A DNA stretch of 64,000 bases from Prochlorococcus sp. AG-363-P08 (GCA_003278195.1 QCGE01000004.1:1-64000), one strand, 5' to 3'. Positions 1 through 10,840 are shown, counted from the stretch's first letter. Program-made: numbers and translations. The notes: generated from the sequence alone by a model not told the origin.

Positions 1-21
1 CATGAAATATCTACTTGTTTA

Positions 22-1536
22 CTAGTCATATTTAACTAGAGGAGAAAAATCAACATGATGATCAAAAACATCTGCTAAAAGATTAATTAAATCATCTCTC
101 TGCCTTGAGAAGTTCAAATTAGTAGAACTAAGGAGAGGAAGACCTTTTTTTCTACGTATCTTGTTTAACCAACTTCTTCTCCATAATCCATTATCGAAAA
201 TACCATGTAGATAAGTACCACCTATAAAAGAGCCATTAGATTTTTCATGGTACAGACCCAATTGTGGATCCTCAAATATAGGTTTTACATTCTTATTCGT
301 AGAGTTAAATGTCGAGAGGCCATGATGCAATTCAAATCCAGTAACTGTAGAAATAGAAGGCCATAAGGATTTTGATGTTCTTTGCTTAAGTAATTTGTTT
401 CTTGAAAATGTAGTCTTTAAAGGAATAAGAGATAGGCCTTTCAACAACGAATCAGTGGTAGAACTTGATTCTAGGCTATTTGGATCAAATAAGCTAACCC
501 CAAGCATTTGAAAACCTCCACATAGACCAAAAACAATACCTCCATTAGAAATATACTCTTTTAATTGGGGATATATAGATGATTCTCTTAATTTAGCCAT
601 ATCAGATAAAGTCTGTTTACTACCCGGCAAAAGAACGGCATCTGTTTTTCCTAGGCTGTCATTTAAAGTAATCCATTTAATTCTCACACTAGGTTCTGAC
701 TCTAAAGGGTCAATATCTGAAAAGTTACTGACTGATGGTAATCTAATAACAGAGATTTCAACTTCGGCAGTTGAAGTTTTATTTGATCTATTTATTAAAT
801 CTAGAGAATCTTCCGGTGGGAACAATTCATCAATCCAAGGAAGTACGCCTATAACAGGTATACCTGTTTTGTTCTCTAACCAAATCCTACCTTCATCAAA
901 AAGTTCTCTTCTTCCTCTGAATCGATTGATTATTATTGCTTTAACAAGCTTACGTTGAGAGGGACTCATCAAGGAAAGGGTACCTATGACCTGAGCAAAT
1001 ACACCACCCCTTTCAATATCTGCTACTAACAAGCAGTTAGCTTTTAAATATTGAGCAAGCCTTAAATTTGTTAAATCTCTCTTTAGAAGATTTACTTCGA
1101 CAGGACTACCTGCGCCTTCTAATACTAATCTTCCATTGATGTTATTTTTTAGAAGCTCATTAAGACCTATTCGTATTGATTTCCATCCACTAAGGAACCA
1201 TTCATTATAGTAACTTTCTGCTTTTGCTATACCTACAGATTTACCTAAATGTATAACCTCACTTGTCTGATCACCCTTAGGCTTCAGTAAAACTGGATTC
1301 ATGCAACATTGCGGCTCTAGGTAAGAAGCCCAAGCTTGAAAAGCCTGGGAATATGCCATTTCTCCACCATTTAAATCTACCCAAGCATTATTGCTCATAT
1401 TTTGCCCTTTGAAAGGTAAAGGACATTCACGGTGACGAGTTAAAACCCTACATATTGCTGCACTAATAAGAGATTTACCAGCTCCACTTGTAGTACCTAG
1501 TACCATTATTGGATTTTTGGAATATATAGGTTTCAT
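22..1536 (-). CDS. cobQ: Cobyric acid synthase
   Basis: Glutamine-dependent amidation of adenosylcobyrinic acid a,c-diamide, a late cytosolic step in cobamide synthesis. The N-terminus has a P-loop-like 'GTTSGAGKS' (about residues 14-22) of the dethiobiotin-synthetase-like domain. The C-terminal glutamine amidotransferase domain shows the nucleophile elbow '[11 protein letters not shown]' and a late 'YLHGIFDN' with the catalytic His. At 504 residues it has normal family length. Its ATG overlaps the stop of the upstream 124-residue gene by 4 bases (ATGA), so the two are probably translated together. Family identification is secure. Confidence 0.95.
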   Translation of the reverse strand: MKPIYSKNPIMVLGTTSGAGKSLISAAICRVLTRHRECPLPFKGQNMSNNAWVDLNGGEMAYSQAFQAWASYLEPQCCMNPVLLKPKGDQTSEVIHLGKSVGIAKAESYYNEWFLSGWKSIRIGLNELLKNNINGRLVLEGAGSPVEVNLLKRDLTNLRLAQYLKANCLLVADIERGGVFAQVIGTLSLMSPSQRKLVKAIIINRFRGRRELFDEGRIWLENKTGIPVIGVLPWIDELFPPEDSLDLINRSNKTSTAEVEISVIRLPSVSNFSDIDPLESEPSVRIKWITLNDSLGKTDAVLLPGSKQTLSDMAKLRESSIYPQLKEYISNGGIVFGLCGGFQMLGVSLFDPNSLESSSTTDSLLKGLSLIPLKTTFSRNKLLKQRTSKSLWPSISTVTGFELHHGLSTFNSTNKNVKPIFEDPQLGLYHEKSNGSFIGGTYLHGIFDNGLWRRSWLNKIRRKKGLPLLSSTNLNFSRQRDDLINLLADVFDHHVDFSPLVKYD

Positions 1537-1907
1537 GTAAATGGGTTATTTAAATACAACCAATTGCAAATTAATTCATGAGCAAGTGGTTTCCTATATA
1601 GCAAAAAAGGATAGTTTTCAAGAATTGTTCGGCCTAATGGTGTTAACCTTACTTTTGAAGTTAATCCTTGGCCATCAACTTCTCTCCGCATTACACCTAC
1701 TTTTATCATTCTCCTAAAACTGCTTTCTACTAAATATTCGTTCCTAAACCAAGGGATCAATTGATTCTTATATAAATCAGATTTTTTATATACCGAGTAT
1801 GCATCTAAACCTTTTTTCTGTGCTTCAGAATAGAAATGTTGATTGAATGGGAAGCAACGAATACATTTCGCTCCTCGGGAGATACTCAATTGTTCAAGAC
1901 TCTTCAT
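1533..1907 (-). CDS. Conserved cyanobacterial protein, winged-helix-like, upstream of cobQ
   Basis: 124 residues, no enzyme motif. The stretch '[20 protein letters not shown]' followed by 'PLGRTILE' reads like the recognition helix and wing of a winged-helix domain, and an N-terminal 'CIRCFPF' holds two cysteines. From memory it resembles the cyanobacterial Npun_F0494-type small proteins, but this was not tested. It is translationally coupled to cobQ (4-base overlap); whether it acts in cobalamin metabolism is unknown. The ATG at 1907 is preceded by a purine-rich GAAATGAG. Confidence 0.75.
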   Translation of the reverse strand: MKSLEQLSISRGAKCIRCFPFNQHFYSEAQKKGLDAYSVYKKSDLYKNQLIPWFRNEYLVESSFRRMIKVGVMRREVDGQGLTSKVRLTPLGRTILENYPFLLYRKPLAHELICNWLYLNNPFT

Positions 1908-1984
1908 CTCATTTCAAGAAGTGGTGTCCCAAATTTTTTGATTTCTGTCAGCCTACCTTATGAGAAAATCAAAATTTGAAGCTT

Positions 1985-2617
1985 ATGTTAATTCTAGCGT
2001 CGGGTTCTAAAGCAAGGAAAAGGTTGTTGGAACAAGCCCATATTGAATACGTACCCATTACCAGTAATGTTAATGAACAGAAGTTCAACAATAAGAATCC
2101 ATATGAACTCTCATTGCTTCTTGCTAAAGAAAAGTCTCTAGCAGTTTTCAATAAAATAACCAAAACCAATCAACCTTTTTATCACTCCGCTAAAGCAATA
2201 CTTGGATGTGATTCGATCTTTGAATTAAAAAATTCAATCTACGGAAAGCCAAACACAGAAGATGAGGTTCTAGCTAGGTGGAAAATAATGTCTGGAGGAA
2301 GTGGTCTATTACATACAGGTCATTATTTATTTTATTTAGAAGATAAAGATAAAAGTAAATACCAATTAAATACTCCTTATCAAATAAAAGGACAGATTTC
2401 TAAAGTGATAACGTCGAAAATACATTTCGAAAAAATAAATCATAAAGAAATTCAAGAGTATCTTTTATCAGGAGAACCATTTCAATGTGCAGGTGGGTTT
2501 TCTATAGATGGGAAAGGATCAGTATTTGTGAAGTCAGTAGAGGGTTGCTATAGCAATATTCTAGGGTTAAGCCTCCCTTGGATTAGAAAGGTTTACCTAA
2601 GACACTTCGATATATAG
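1985..2617 (+). CDS. maf: Maf-like nucleotide pyrophosphatase
   Basis: Maf/YhdE family: hydrolyses non-canonical or modified nucleoside triphosphates to monophosphates. The start 'MLILASGSKARKRLLEQ' matches the family's N-terminal 'LASxSxxR' phosphate-binding motif, and 'AILGCDSIF' and 'CAGGFSIDGKGSVFV' correspond to later conserved blocks. The ORF track begins at a TTG (1976), but the ATG at 1985 gives the usual family N-terminus, leaving about 210 residues. It is convergent with psbC and ends just before that gene's terminator. Confidence 0.9.
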   Translation: MLILASGSKARKRLLEQAHIEYVPITSNVNEQKFNNKNPYELSLLLAKEKSLAVFNKITKTNQPFYHSAKAILGCDSIFELKNSIYGKPNTEDEVLARWKIMSGGSGLLHTGHYLFYLEDKDKSKYQLNTPYQIKGQISKVITSKIHFEKINHKEIQEYLLSGEPFQCAGGFSIDGKGSVFVKSVEGCYSNILGLSLPWIRKVYLRHFDI

Positions 2618-2652
2618 ATCTTTAATCGATTTTAATAATAATTAGAAGCAAT

Positions 2653-2682
2653 AAAAAACCCTTGCCAGTTAGGCAAGGGTTT
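2653..2682 (-). terminator. Rho-independent terminator of psbDC
   Basis: An 11-bp perfect stem (AAACCCTTGCC / GGCAAGGGTTT) with a 5-nt loop lies just after the psbC stop. On the minus strand it is followed by TTTTTT, so it ends psbD-psbC transcripts. It lies 36 bp past the convergent maf stop. Confidence 0.9.
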
Positions 2683-2725
2683 AGTTCTCCAAAACTAGGA
2701 ACGATCGACAGTAATTAAACCGCTA

Positions 2726-4114
2726 TCAATCCAAATCTGGCATTGCCAGTACTGGTTCTGTTTTGCGGTCAATACCCTTTTCAAATCCAGCTGCTGCAGC
2801 TCTTGCTCTTCCTGCATGCCATAAATGGCCAATGAATGTAAACCATCCAAGGAAGAAGTGAGCGGATGCAAGCCACTGGCGCAAGTTAACGAAATTAACT
2901 GCATTCGGCTCAGTGATGATTCCACCTACTGAGTTAATAGAGGCATTTGGTGCATGAGTCATGTATTCAGCTGCTCGGCGTATTTGCCAAGGCTGAATAT
3001 CGTTTTGGAGTTTGTCGAGACTTAGTCCATTAGGGCCTCTTAAAGGCTCCAACCAAGGTCCCCTGAAATCCCAAAAACGCATTGTTTCACCACCAAAGAT
3101 AACTTCTCCAGTTGGTGATCTCATCAAATACTTACCTAGACCTGTAGGACCCATAGTTGAGCCAATCTTGGCTCCAATACGTTGGTCTCTTACAAGGAAA
3201 GTAAAGCTCTGTGCCTGAGAGGCTTCAGCGTTTGTAGGGCCGTAAAACTCAGATGGATAGGCTGTGTTGTTGAACCAGATAAATGTTGAAGCAACAAAAC
3301 TGGCAACACAAAGTCCACCCAATGCGTAGCTCAACAAACCTTCACCATTCCAGATAAAGGCTCTACGGGCCCAGCCAAATGGCTTTACTTGCATATGAAG
3401 GTGTCCACCTAAAAGCTGGAAAATTCCAAGCCATACGTGACCACCAACTATGTCCTCCATGGAGTTAACTCCAACTATCCAACCTCCGCCACCCCATGGG
3501 GTATTTGAAAGCCAATAGTGGAGTTTTACTGGGTTAAGAGTTGGGTTAGAAATTAAACGAACTGCTCCTCCGCCTGGGGCCCAAGTGTCATAGGCACCAC
3601 CAAGGAAAATCCAATTAATGGAAAAAAGGAGTGATCCAAGACCCAGAACACAAAGGTGTCTTCCAAGGATTTTGGACATTTGTTCTTTGTCTCTCCAATC
3701 TTGAGAAAAGAAAGGTGAAACTTCTTCTAACTTGGCAGGTCCATAAAGAGCGTGGAAGATGCCGCCAAGGCCTAAAACTGCTGATGCAACTAAATGCACA
3801 ACACCTGCTGCGAAGAAGGGATAGACATCTACAACTTCTCCACCTTGACCAATTCCATAGCCAAATGTTGCTACATGAGGCATAAGGATTAATCCTTGCT
3901 CCCACATTGGCTTATCAAAGGTGAAGTGGCTCACCTCATAAAGCATCATTGCTCCTGCCCAGAAGACCATTAGTCCTGCGTGAGCTATATGAGCTCCTAG
4001 TAATCGACCTGAAAGGTTGATTAATCGAGCATTGCCTACATACCAGGCATAACCTGATTCTTCAAAACTCGCATTTTCGAGGTTGAAGAGTGTGGGCTTA
4101 GAGGGCGTTTCCAC
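2726..4114 (-). CDS. psbC: Photosystem II CP43 core antenna protein
   Basis: Chlorophyll-binding inner antenna of PSII with six thylakoid helices; its large lumenal loop contributes Mn-cluster ligands. The loop block '[20 protein letters not shown]' with its conserved Glu and Arg is intact. The ORF track starts at 4180, but the start is almost surely the GTG at 4114: a strong SD (AGGAGG) sits 9 nt upstream inside psbD, and the product then begins '[20 protein letters not shown]'. This gives 462 residues, normal for CP43, and a 17-bp overlap with the psbD end, the arrangement known in cyanobacteria and chloroplasts. Confidence 0.96.
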   Translation of the reverse strand: METPSKPTLFNLENASFEESGYAWYVGNARLINLSGRLLGAHIAHAGLMVFWAGAMMLYEVSHFTFDKPMWEQGLILMPHVATFGYGIGQGGEVVDVYPFFAAGVVHLVASAVLGLGGIFHALYGPAKLEEVSPFFSQDWRDKEQMSKILGRHLCVLGLGSLLFSINWIFLGGAYDTWAPGGGAVRLISNPTLNPVKLHYWLSNTPWGGGGWIVGVNSMEDIVGGHVWLGIFQLLGGHLHMQVKPFGWARRAFIWNGEGLLSYALGGLCVASFVASTFIWFNNTAYPSEFYGPTNAEASQAQSFTFLVRDQRIGAKIGSTMGPTGLGKYLMRSPTGEVIFGGETMRFWDFRGPWLEPLRGPNGLSLDKLQNDIQPWQIRRAAEYMTHAPNASINSVGGIITEPNAVNFVNLRQWLASAHFFLGWFTFIGHLWHAGRARAAAAGFEKGIDRKTEPVLAMPDLD

Positions 4115-5153
4115 GTGGCAATACCTCCTCAGGGAATACAAAGTTTTCGTGTGGTTGGTCCACAGAGGACATCCATGCACGCATGCCTTCGTTCAAAAGA
4201 ACATTCTTGGTATAGAAAGTCTCGAACTCTGGGTCTTCAGCAGCCCGGATTTCCTGGCTAACAAAGTCATAGGCACGAAGGTTTAAAGCAAGACCAACGA
4301 TGCCAATTGAAGGAGCCCACATTCCCATTACAGGAACAAAAAGCATGAAGAAATGAAGCCAACGCTTGTTAGAGAAGGCGATACCGAAGATCTGACTCCA
4401 AAAACGGTTTGCGGTGACCATTGAATAGGTTTCTTCTTCTTGAGTTGGATCAAAAGCAGTAAATGTTGTGCTCTTGTTGCCATCCTCATAAAGGGTGTTC
4501 TGAACTGTTGCTCCGTGGATAGCGCAGAGAAGTGCTCCACCGAGAATCCCTGCAACACCCATCATGTGGAAGGGGTTGAGAGTCCAGTTATGGAAACCTT
4601 GAATGAAAAGAATGAAGCGGAAAATTGCTGCTACTCCAAAAGAAGGAGCAAAGAACCAGCTGTGCTGTCCCAATGGATAAATAAGGAAGCAAGCTAGGAA
4701 AACTGCTATTGGGGCAGAAAAGGCAAGCGCGTTGTAAGGGCGTAGACCCACCAAACGAGCAATTTCAAACTGACGAAGCATGAAGCCGATCAGAGCGAAA
4801 ACGCCATGAAGAGCTACAAAATTCCAAAGTCCACCAAGCTGGAACCAGCGAACAAAATCACCTTGAGCTTCTGGGCCCCAAAGTAATAAAAGGCTGTGCC
4901 CCATTGCATCTGCAGGGGTGCTAACAGCAGCGGTAAGGAAATTGCAACCTTCTAAATAAGAACTGGCAACACCATGGGTATACCAGGAGGTAACAAAGGT
5001 GGTTCCAACGAACCAACCACCAATTGCCAAGTAGGCAGTTGGTAAAAGAAGTAGGCCAGACCAGCCAACAAATACGAAGCGGTCGCGCTTAAGCCAGTCA
5101 TCGAGGACGTCAAACCATCCTCGTTCTGGAGCGCGTCCTACAGCGATCGTCAT
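4098..5153 (-). CDS. psbD: Photosystem II D2 reaction-centre protein
   Basis: One of the two PSII reaction-centre subunits, binding half of P680, the pheophytins and QA. At 351 residues it is about full length. The '[20 protein letters not shown]' start, the redox-Tyr region '[15 protein letters not shown]' and the '[17 protein letters not shown]' helix with a chlorophyll-ligand His are all present. First gene of the psbD-psbC operon; divergent from ycf4 with about 200 bp between the starts. Confidence 0.97.
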   Translation of the reverse strand: MTIAVGRAPERGWFDVLDDWLKRDRFVFVGWSGLLLLPTAYLAIGGWFVGTTFVTSWYTHGVASSYLEGCNFLTAAVSTPADAMGHSLLLLWGPEAQGDFVRWFQLGGLWNFVALHGVFALIGFMLRQFEIARLVGLRPYNALAFSAPIAVFLACFLIYPLGQHSWFFAPSFGVAAIFRFILFIQGFHNWTLNPFHMMGVAGILGGALLCAIHGATVQNTLYEDGNKSTTFTAFDPTQEEETYSMVTANRFWSQIFGIAFSNKRWLHFFMLFVPVMGMWAPSIGIVGLALNLRAYDFVSQEIRAAEDPEFETFYTKNVLLNEGMRAWMSSVDQPHENFVFPEEVLPRGNAL

Positions 5154-5192
5154 GGGAGAAATCGGTGCGGGTTAAACACAAGCTGTTGGATA

Positions 5193-5217
5193 CTCGGAGA
5201 GATTAACAATCTCTGAG
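5193..5217 (-). promoter_or_regulatory. Inverted repeat in the psbD 5' leader
   Basis: AGAGATT-AAC-AATCTCT (7-bp arms, 3-nt loop, 5198-5214), extendable by CTC/GAG with a bulge, lies about 45 bp upstream of the psbD ATG. It could be an RNA hairpin in the leader or an operator. No confident -35/-10 pair was found. Confidence 0.4.
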
Positions 5218-5361
5218 GGTGATTTGGGGCAAAATGATATTTATATGAAACTGCTTGTAGTGGTCTTGCGATATTGGGTTGCGTCAGTTTTGGGCTAAAA
5301 ACCCTTTAATAGTCCAAAATAGGGCTGTTTTTGGGTGGGCATTTCCCATCAGACTCAAGAA

Positions 5362-5916
5362 ATGACTTTTAACGGAAACACATCAAATTTGGTTTTGGAA
5401 CAGAAAATTCTGGGGTCAAAAAAAACCTCGAATTTGATTATTGGCTCAGCAGTGAGTATTGGCGGCCTAGGCTTCATCCTTGCTTCTGTCTCAAGTTTTC
5501 TAGGCAAAGACCTCCTTCCACTTGGCCACCCCTCAACCCTGATTTTTGTCCCACAGGGCCTAATTATGGGTTTATACGGAATTGCAGCAATTCTTCTTTC
5601 GCTTTATTTATGGGCCCTTGTCACTATTGATTATGGTGGAGGTTTTAATCGGTTTGATAAAAATTCAGGGCTAATAACAATAAATAGAAGAGCACTATTC
5701 AAAACAATTCAGGTCGATATTGCCATAAAGGATGTAACTGCAATTAAATTAGAGGTTAGAGATGGTTTGAATCCAAAAAGAAATATCTCCCTTCGAGTAA
5801 AAGGAAGAAAAGACATCCCAATTACAAGAGTGGGGGAGCCAATACCTCTTATTCAGTTAGAAAAGCAAGGTGCCGAACTTGCCCGTTTTATTGGAGTAAA
5901 CTTAGAGAGCCAATGA
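5362..5916 (+). CDS. ycf4: Photosystem I assembly protein Ycf4
   Basis: Thylakoid membrane scaffold for PSI assembly. Two hydrophobic segments near the N-terminus ('[20 protein letters not shown]' and '[20 protein letters not shown]') are followed by a soluble domain with the family feature '[11 protein letters not shown]' and '[20 protein letters not shown]' near the end. The track begins at a GTG (5335); I prefer the ATG at 5362, which gives 184 residues, the usual Ycf4 length. It overlaps the cyclophilin gene by 4 bases (ATGA), so the two are probably cotranscribed. Confidence 0.93.
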   Translation: MTFNGNTSNLVLEQKILGSKKTSNLIIGSAVSIGGLGFILASVSSFLGKDLLPLGHPSTLIFVPQGLIMGLYGIAAILLSLYLWALVTIDYGGGFNRFDKNSGLITINRRALFKTIQVDIAIKDVTAIKLEVRDGLNPKRNISLRVKGRKDIPITRVGEPIPLIQLEKQGAELARFIGVNLESQ

Positions 5917-6602
5917 TATTAAAAAAAAATAATATAGGACTATACCTTTTATTTGTTTTAATTGTTCCTTTCTTGGCAACAAGCTGCAAACTGAATAATC
6001 GAGCTAAAGATAGTTTTCACTGTCCTATTAGTTCTTTTAAGTGCCTTAAAGGTACTTCATTAGTAGTTATAAGTACTAGCAAAGGAAGAATCACAATTGA
6101 ATTAGATGGAAAAAATGCACCTGTCACTTCAGGAAATTTCCTGGATTTAATAAAAAAAGATGTTTACACAAAAACAAAATTTCATCGAGTGATTAAAGAA
6201 CCAAATCCTTTTATTATTCAAGGTGGAGACCCATTAACTAAAGATTCAACAACATACAAAAAGGATTATGGAACTGGTAGCTACATGAACCTTGAAACAG
6301 GTCAAACAAGATATATACCTCTAGAATTCAAACTTAAAGGTGAAAAATATCCTCGATATGGTAAAGAAATAAACGACCCAAAGGAAATGAATAGAATCGC
6401 TCTAAAGCATGTCAAAGGAGCAATTGCAATGGCTAGGGGGCAATCCCCTAATTCCGCTAGCTCCCAGTTTTATATAACTTTAAAAACATTAACTGAACTA
6501 GATGGTAGATACACAGTTTTCGGAAAAGTAGTTAAAGGGATGGATGTTGTTTATCTGATTAATGAAGGAGATAGAATTATCAATACATACGTAGAAAAAT
6601 AG
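5913..6602 (+). CDS. Cyclophilin-type peptidyl-prolyl isomerase, lipoprotein
   Basis: Cyclophilin fold: '[20 protein letters not shown]' contains the catalytic Arg and substrate-pocket residues, and '[11 protein letters not shown]' is the second signature. The N-terminus is a lipoprotein signal with lipobox 'FLATSC' (Cys about 26), so it should be anchored on the periplasmic or lumenal membrane face and help fold exported proteins. It is coupled to ycf4 by a 4-base overlap, which hints at a role in thylakoid protein biogenesis (inference). Confidence 0.92.
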   Translation: MILKKNNIGLYLLFVLIVPFLATSCKLNNRAKDSFHCPISSFKCLKGTSLVVISTSKGRITIELDGKNAPVTSGNFLDLIKKDVYTKTKFHRVIKEPNPFIIQGGDPLTKDSTTYKKDYGTGSYMNLETGQTRYIPLEFKLKGEKYPRYGKEINDPKEMNRIALKHVKGAIAMARGQSPNSASSQFYITLKTLTELDGRYTVFGKVVKGMDVVYLINEGDRIINTYVEK

Positions 6603-6637
6603 ATACAAAAAGGGAAATTAGCAAAATCAAAAATTGA

Positions 6638-7168
6638 CTAAGCAGGTACTCTTCCTGTACTAGGAGAAATTTTCAACATCTCTGTATTAACACCAGATGC
6701 TCGTTCAAGTGCAACTTTTCCAGTACGAGCTATTTCTAGAATTCCATATGGGGTCAATAATTTTTCTAATGCCACTAATTTCCCTGGGTCTCCAACAACT
6801 TCAAGTGTTAGAGCTTCATCTGCCACATCTACAACCTTTGCCCGAAATACTTGTACAAGATCAAGAATTGCACTGCGAGTTTTAGAAGGTGCATTCACCT
6901 TTAAAAGCATAAGTTCTCTTTCTACGGCTGGGATTTGTGAAAGATCTAAAACATTTAAAACATTTAGCAATTTATCCAGTTGCTTAGTCATTTGTTGGAG
7001 AGTTCCATCATCACCCTCAACAACCATTGTCAAACGGGACTGACCTTGCGTTTCGGCCGGACCAACCGCAAGGCTATCGATGTTGAAACCTCGTCTTGCA
7101 AAGAGACCTGCAATCCTGCTTAAGGCGCCTGATTCATCTTCAACAAGTACAGAAAGTGTGTGCTTCAT
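6638..7168 (-). CDS. ilvH: Acetolactate synthase small (regulatory) subunit
   Basis: Regulatory subunit of acetohydroxyacid synthase in branched-chain amino acid synthesis; confers valine feedback. The N-terminal ACT domain reads '[20 protein letters not shown]' then '[15 protein letters not shown]', and the C-terminal domain has '[13 protein letters not shown]'. 176 residues is typical. Its ATG overlaps the stop of the upstream hydrolase by 4 bases. The large subunit is not in this window. Confidence 0.95.
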   Translation of the reverse strand: MKHTLSVLVEDESGALSRIAGLFARRGFNIDSLAVGPAETQGQSRLTMVVEGDDGTLQQMTKQLDKLLNVLNVLDLSQIPAVERELMLLKVNAPSKTRSAILDLVQVFRAKVVDVADEALTLEVVGDPGKLVALEKLLTPYGILEIARTGKVALERASGVNTEMLKISPSTGRVPA

Positions 7169-8160
7169 AGATCTTGCTTTTGAGATTTCAAATGAAGGTC
7201 AAGCCAACTAAGAACATTTTCATTGAAAATCCTAGGGGATTCATCATGTGGACAATGTCCTATGGAATCAAAAGCCAAAAAATCAATCCAAGAATGTTTT
7301 TGATGCAATGACTCTCCTATTTTTATAGGAACTAATCGATCCTGTCTTCCCCAAATCAACAAAAAAGGTTTCTTCATTGACTGTTTCTCAATTCTGTCAA
7401 GCAATGCTGGAGCTGTAATCATGGGCCTTCTTAGAAACATTCCTACGCACATTGCTCTTAAAGCCTTTGCAGCAGAGGTTCTTTGAGCTGGTCTAGCAAT
7501 TATCCTTATAAGATCCTTGTCATTCGAGATTGAACGAGAATAGGCTACTTGAATAGAAGGTGTTAAACAAAAAGGTCTAGTTATTATTGGTAGTAGTAAC
7601 TCTAGGGGTAATATTCTGAAAAAGATCCTTATTAATTTATCTTTTAATCTTAAAAGAAATTTATTTTGGTTGACATTTATTTTGTTGATCAGTGCAGGAT
7701 CTGGTAATGGTGCTGCAACTACTGCCGAAACATAATCTGGATGCGAAGCTAATGTAGTAAGAGCAACTAAACTCCCCAAAGAATTGCCAATAAGAATAGC
7801 TTGACCATTAATTTCAATATTTACTACTTCTTTGAGAAAGCTAGATACTTGATTACTCCAGAATTCGTTATCTAATCCATTTAAAGAGGAACTAAGACCT
7901 GGTTGATCTGAACGACCGAAACCAATTAAATCTAGAGCAAATACACGATAACCAGCTTGAGCGAAAGTCCCAGCATTATTTCTCCAATGTGAGCTACTAG
8001 CTCCGAAGCCATGAAGAAAAAGGACAGGTTGTCCCTTTTCAGGTCCAATCACACGCCAAAAGCAACGAAAACGGGTCCATTGCCAATAATGAGGTTCTCC
8101 CCAGGAGGATTGGCCAGATCCATTGTCAGCATTTGAATTTAAAAAAAAGCTTTTTCCCAA
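7165..8160 (-). CDS. Alpha/beta-fold hydrolase
   Basis: 331 residues with a full triad: nucleophile elbow 'GNSLGS', acid in 'WGRQDRLVP', and 'GHCPHDESP' with the His. The oxyanion motif '[13 protein letters not shown]' and 'DLIGFGRSD' are also clear. The substrate is unknown; such proteins in cyanobacteria are often labelled haloperoxidase- or epoxide-hydrolase-like without proof. The start is a TTG with no ATG nearby, so the 5' end is uncertain. It is coupled to ilvH (4-base overlap). The 299 bases upstream, to petM, hold nothing I can name. Confidence 0.85.
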   Translation of the reverse strand: MGKSFFLNSNADNGSGQSSWGEPHYWQWTRFRCFWRVIGPEKGQPVLFLHGFGASSSHWRNNAGTFAQAGYRVFALDLIGFGRSDQPGLSSSLNGLDNEFWSNQVSSFLKEVVNIEINGQAILIGNSLGSLVALTTLASHPDYVSAVVAAPLPDPALINKINVNQNKFLLRLKDKLIRIFFRILPLELLLPIITRPFCLTPSIQVAYSRSISNDKDLIRIIARPAQRTSAAKALRAMCVGMFLRRPMITAPALLDRIEKQSMKKPFLLIWGRQDRLVPIKIGESLHQKHSWIDFLAFDSIGHCPHDESPRIFNENVLSWLDLHLKSQKQDL

Positions 8161-8459
8161 ATGTTCTAAAAATTCATTACCACTATCGCTAAATCCTGGA
8201 CAAAAAAATTGTGAATGTAATTAGATCAGTAGATTCAATGAATTCTGCAACCGAATAACTAGGAATAATCTTCTGAGAAAGTTTCAAAAGGGAATTTCAT
8301 TAGCTAGAAGGATCTTTAGACTTTTAAATGGGTGGCCAAGAGGTCTTTTTTTAAACGAACTCCCTAAATCGGGATGATCCAGTAAAAAAGCTGGAAACAA
8401 TTTGCTGAAGGAAGGCATGGCTCATCATTGAATAGAATATTCCTGTATCAGGAGAAGTA

Positions 8460-8558
8460 ATGGCCTCAGAAATCTTTGGAATTGCAGCCATCTTTTGGGT
8501 ACTTATCCCACTAGGCCTAGCAGGAGGAGCTCTTCTTCTCAAATTGCAAGGCGACTAA
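8460..8558 (+). CDS. petM: Cytochrome b6f subunit VII PetM
   Basis: 32-residue single-span protein '[20 protein letters not shown]...LKLQGD', clearly PetM, a small stabilising subunit of the cytochrome b6f complex. It is too short for the ORF track (which shows only an antisense shadow at 8351-8542). CAGGAGAAGTA lies directly before the ATG, giving an SD (AGGAG) at about 5 nt. It is followed 42 bp later by ycf39, so a photosynthesis-related operon is possible. Confidence 0.95.
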   Translation: MASEIFGIAAIFWVLIPLGLAGGALLLKLQGD

Positions 8559-8600
8559 ATCCACGATTTCCTTTAGCTGCTCTTAAGCTCTCAGCTTGAA

Positions 8601-9575
8601 ATGACTATTCCTATGCAGGTTCTGGTGATTGGTGGAACCGGCACTCTTGGAAGACAAATTTCCAAACGTGCAAAAGATGCTGGACACCAAGTTCGCTGCA
8701 TGGTGCGAACACCACGCAAAGCAGCGTTCCTACAAGAATGGGGATGCGAGCTTACACAAGGCGATTTACTCGAAGAAGAAGGGCTTAATTACTCTTTGGA
8801 AGGTATTGAGGTAGTAATAGACGCCTCTACGAGCAGACCAGATGACCCCAATAGTGTCTACAGGACAGATTGGGAGGGAAAATTAAATCTCTTTAGGGCA
8901 TGTGAAAAGGCTGGCGTAAAAAGAGTCATATTTCTTTCTCTTCTATCTGCTGAGAAATATAGGAATGTCCCTCTTATGGACATCAAGTACTGCACCGAAA
9001 GACTTCTTACTGATTCAGACCTTGATTTCACAATTCTCCAAGGTGCTGCATTCATGCAGGGTGTAATTGGCCAATTTGCGATTCCAATCCTTGATAGCCA
9101 AACAGTATGGGTAAGTGGAAGTCCAACAGAGATTGCCTATATGAATACCCAGGACATGGCTCGTTTCGTTGTTGCTGCAATTGAAAACAAAGAAACCATA
9201 CGTAAAACCTTTCCTGTAGTTGGTCCTAAAGCTTGGAATGCAGAACAGATTATTGAACTATGCGAAAAATCTTGTGAAAAAAAAGCCAATATCATTCGAG
9301 TCTCTCCATTCCTTATAAAAACAGCTCAAAACATGGTTTCCTTCTTCGAACCGACGGTACATGTTGCTGAGCGACTCTCGTTTGCTGAAGTGACTGGTGG
9401 AGGAGCGAAACTGGATGCTCCAATGGAGGAGACCTATAAATTATTTGGACTAGATGTCAACGAAACTACAACTCTGGAAAGCTATATCTCTGAATACTAC
9501 GGAATGATCTTAAAAAGGCTAAGGGAAATGGAAGCAGATCTTGATAAGGAATCAAAGAAAAAACTTCCCTTCTAA
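8601..9575 (+). CDS. ycf39: Ycf39-type NAD(P)-binding PSII assembly factor
   Basis: Atypical short-chain dehydrogenase (NmrA-like) with dinucleotide motif 'VLVIGGTGTLGRQI' at the N-terminus. The mid-section 'LMDIKYCTERLLTDSDLDFT' and 'YMNTQDMARFVVAAI' match Ycf39, which binds early D1 assembly complexes together with Hli proteins in Synechocystis (known for the family). 324 residues from 8601; the second Met at 8613 (MQVLVIGG) is equally plausible. It fits the hli and psb genes elsewhere in the window. Confidence 0.92.
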   Translation: MTIPMQVLVIGGTGTLGRQISKRAKDAGHQVRCMVRTPRKAAFLQEWGCELTQGDLLEEEGLNYSLEGIEVVIDASTSRPDDPNSVYRTDWEGKLNLFRACEKAGVKRVIFLSLLSAEKYRNVPLMDIKYCTERLLTDSDLDFTILQGAAFMQGVIGQFAIPILDSQTVWVSGSPTEIAYMNTQDMARFVVAAIENKETIRKTFPVVGPKAWNAEQIIELCEKSCEKKANIIRVSPFLIKTAQNMVSFFEPTVHVAERLSFAEVTGGGAKLDAPMEETYKLFGLDVNETTTLESYISEYYGMILKRLREMEADLDKESKKKLPF

Positions 9576-9638
9576 AAGCCCAAAAAGACTTGCAAAACAA
9601 TAGTTAATTTGTACTATGCAAGGAGCTAATTCAGCAAA

Positions 9639-9854
9639 ATGTCAATTGCCCAAATCAAAAACCTGCAACGTCGCCTTGAAAACCTTGCAAAAGAAGCGTC
9701 TTCGCAATTAGACAAAGAATGTGGTCACGACATCTGGAGGAATATTGGTTTTGACGCGTTTGAAGGATTAACAAATAGTGACAAGCGGGAAAAAGCAAAC
9801 TATTACTATGGTCAATGGCAAGTAATCAGGGAATTACAAGAAGTTATTGGATAA
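9639..9854 (+). CDS. Small helical protein of unknown function
   Basis: 71 residues, charged and predicted helical ('IKNLQRRLENLAKEASSQLD', then 'REKANYYYGQWQVIRELQEV'). No membrane segment or catalytic motif. It lies 63 bp after ycf39 on the same strand and could share its transcript. The composition looks like a genuine cytosolic protein, but I do not recognise the family. Confidence 0.7.
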   Translation: MSIAQIKNLQRRLENLAKEASSQLDKECGHDIWRNIGFDAFEGLTNSDKREKANYYYGQWQVIRELQEVIG

Positions 9855-10061
9855 AGATCAATCTAAAAGCATTAAAAAACACAAGAAATAGATTCCTAGT
9901 TGCTATTAAAAAAATTATTAATCATTCTTCCTAATAAGAATTACCAATTCTAAGTTTAGATTTATGATCTAGTAGAGATTATTAGGTATGTCTAGGTATT
10001 ATTGGAATTTCGAGCATGAGATACTAAAATAATGATTGAATAACAGACATGGCAACTAAGT

Positions 10062-10331
10062 ATGATTGAAACCTCGGGAGTAATAGAGAAAGAACAAGGC
10101 AATGGCTTTTACTTGGTCACTCTCGAGCAGCCTGAGGGACACCAATGTCTTTGCCGCGCAGCTGGCAAACTAACAAAATTCAGAATCAAGCTACTCGCAG
10201 GGGACAAAGTCCTAGTAGAAATAAGTCCTTATGACCTAACTAGAGGAAGAATCACATACAGGGAGAGGAACGCTGGTGCTCCCGGAGGAAGATCTGGCGG
10301 AAATCGTCCTGGAGGCCCTCGTAGAAGGTAA
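10062..10331 (+). CDS. infA: Translation initiation factor IF-1
   Basis: S1/OB-fold initiation factor that binds the 30S A site. 'MIETSGVIEKEQGNGFYLVT' and 'KLTKFRIKLLAGDKVLVEIS' followed by 'YDLTRGRITYRER' match IF-1. At 89 residues it is longer than the usual ~72 because of a Gly/Arg/Pro-rich tail ('GAPGGRSGGNRPGGPRRR') that looks RNA-binding. Monocistronic as far as seen. Confidence 0.95.
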   Translation: MIETSGVIEKEQGNGFYLVTLEQPEGHQCLCRAAGKLTKFRIKLLAGDKVLVEISPYDLTRGRITYRERNAGAPGGRSGGNRPGGPRRR

Positions 10332-10495
10332 AAAGAAATAATAATCTCCACCTAAAATCAAACTCAGCTAGCAAGCGAAGACAATAAAAATTTTCTATTT
10401 AATCGAAAGTTATGTTTTCTGAGAAGAATTAGTACTTGCGTTTGTATAAATTGTTTTCTAAAAAAAGAATTTAAGGTACTTTCTTTATATTTTCT

Positions 10496-10741
10496 TCAAA
10501 TTTCAAGCATTTCATCCGCATCATTTTGATGGTCTAGCTGTGATTCTTTCGTAAATTCAGGAACTTTCTGAGAAGACATCTCTAATAGTTCGGGTTCCTC
10601 TCCAACGCAAGTGATCCATTCCCTGAATTCTTGAGTCAGGGCATAACTGTCTTCATAATTCTCATGACTATCCAGTAAGGCAATCCTTGTTGATGCCCAT
10701 AAGGTAGAAACACTTATTCGGCGGTGTAGCGAAGTGTCCAT
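10496..10741 (-). CDS. Small acidic protein of unknown function
   Basis: 81 residues beginning 'MDTSLHRRISVSTLWASTRI' and ending in a Glu/Asp-rich tail. No recognised domain. It stands between convergent infA and the helicase gene and has an ATG start. The natural composition supports a gene, but only moderately. Confidence 0.6.
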   Translation of the reverse strand: MDTSLHRRISVSTLWASTRIALLDSHENYEDSYALTQEFREWITCVGEEPELLEMSSQKVPEFTKESQLDHQNDADEMLEI

Positions 10742-10840
10742 AATTTGTCCCCAATGCGCACTACATTGCTAGTTGATGGCGCGAAAAGCGATAGTTAAGA
10801 CAAATAATCACATATTTATTTTTAATTGGTGGTTTCCACG

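Noticed and set aside
5249-5265. CTGCTTGTAGTGG near psbD, similar to the right end of the pcb element
   Set aside because: Only about 10 bases match, on the strand facing ycf4 and about 100 bp from its start; probably coincidence.
8351-8542. 63-codon minus-strand ORF
   Set aside because: It lies antisense over petM, a certain gene, and has no family resemblance.
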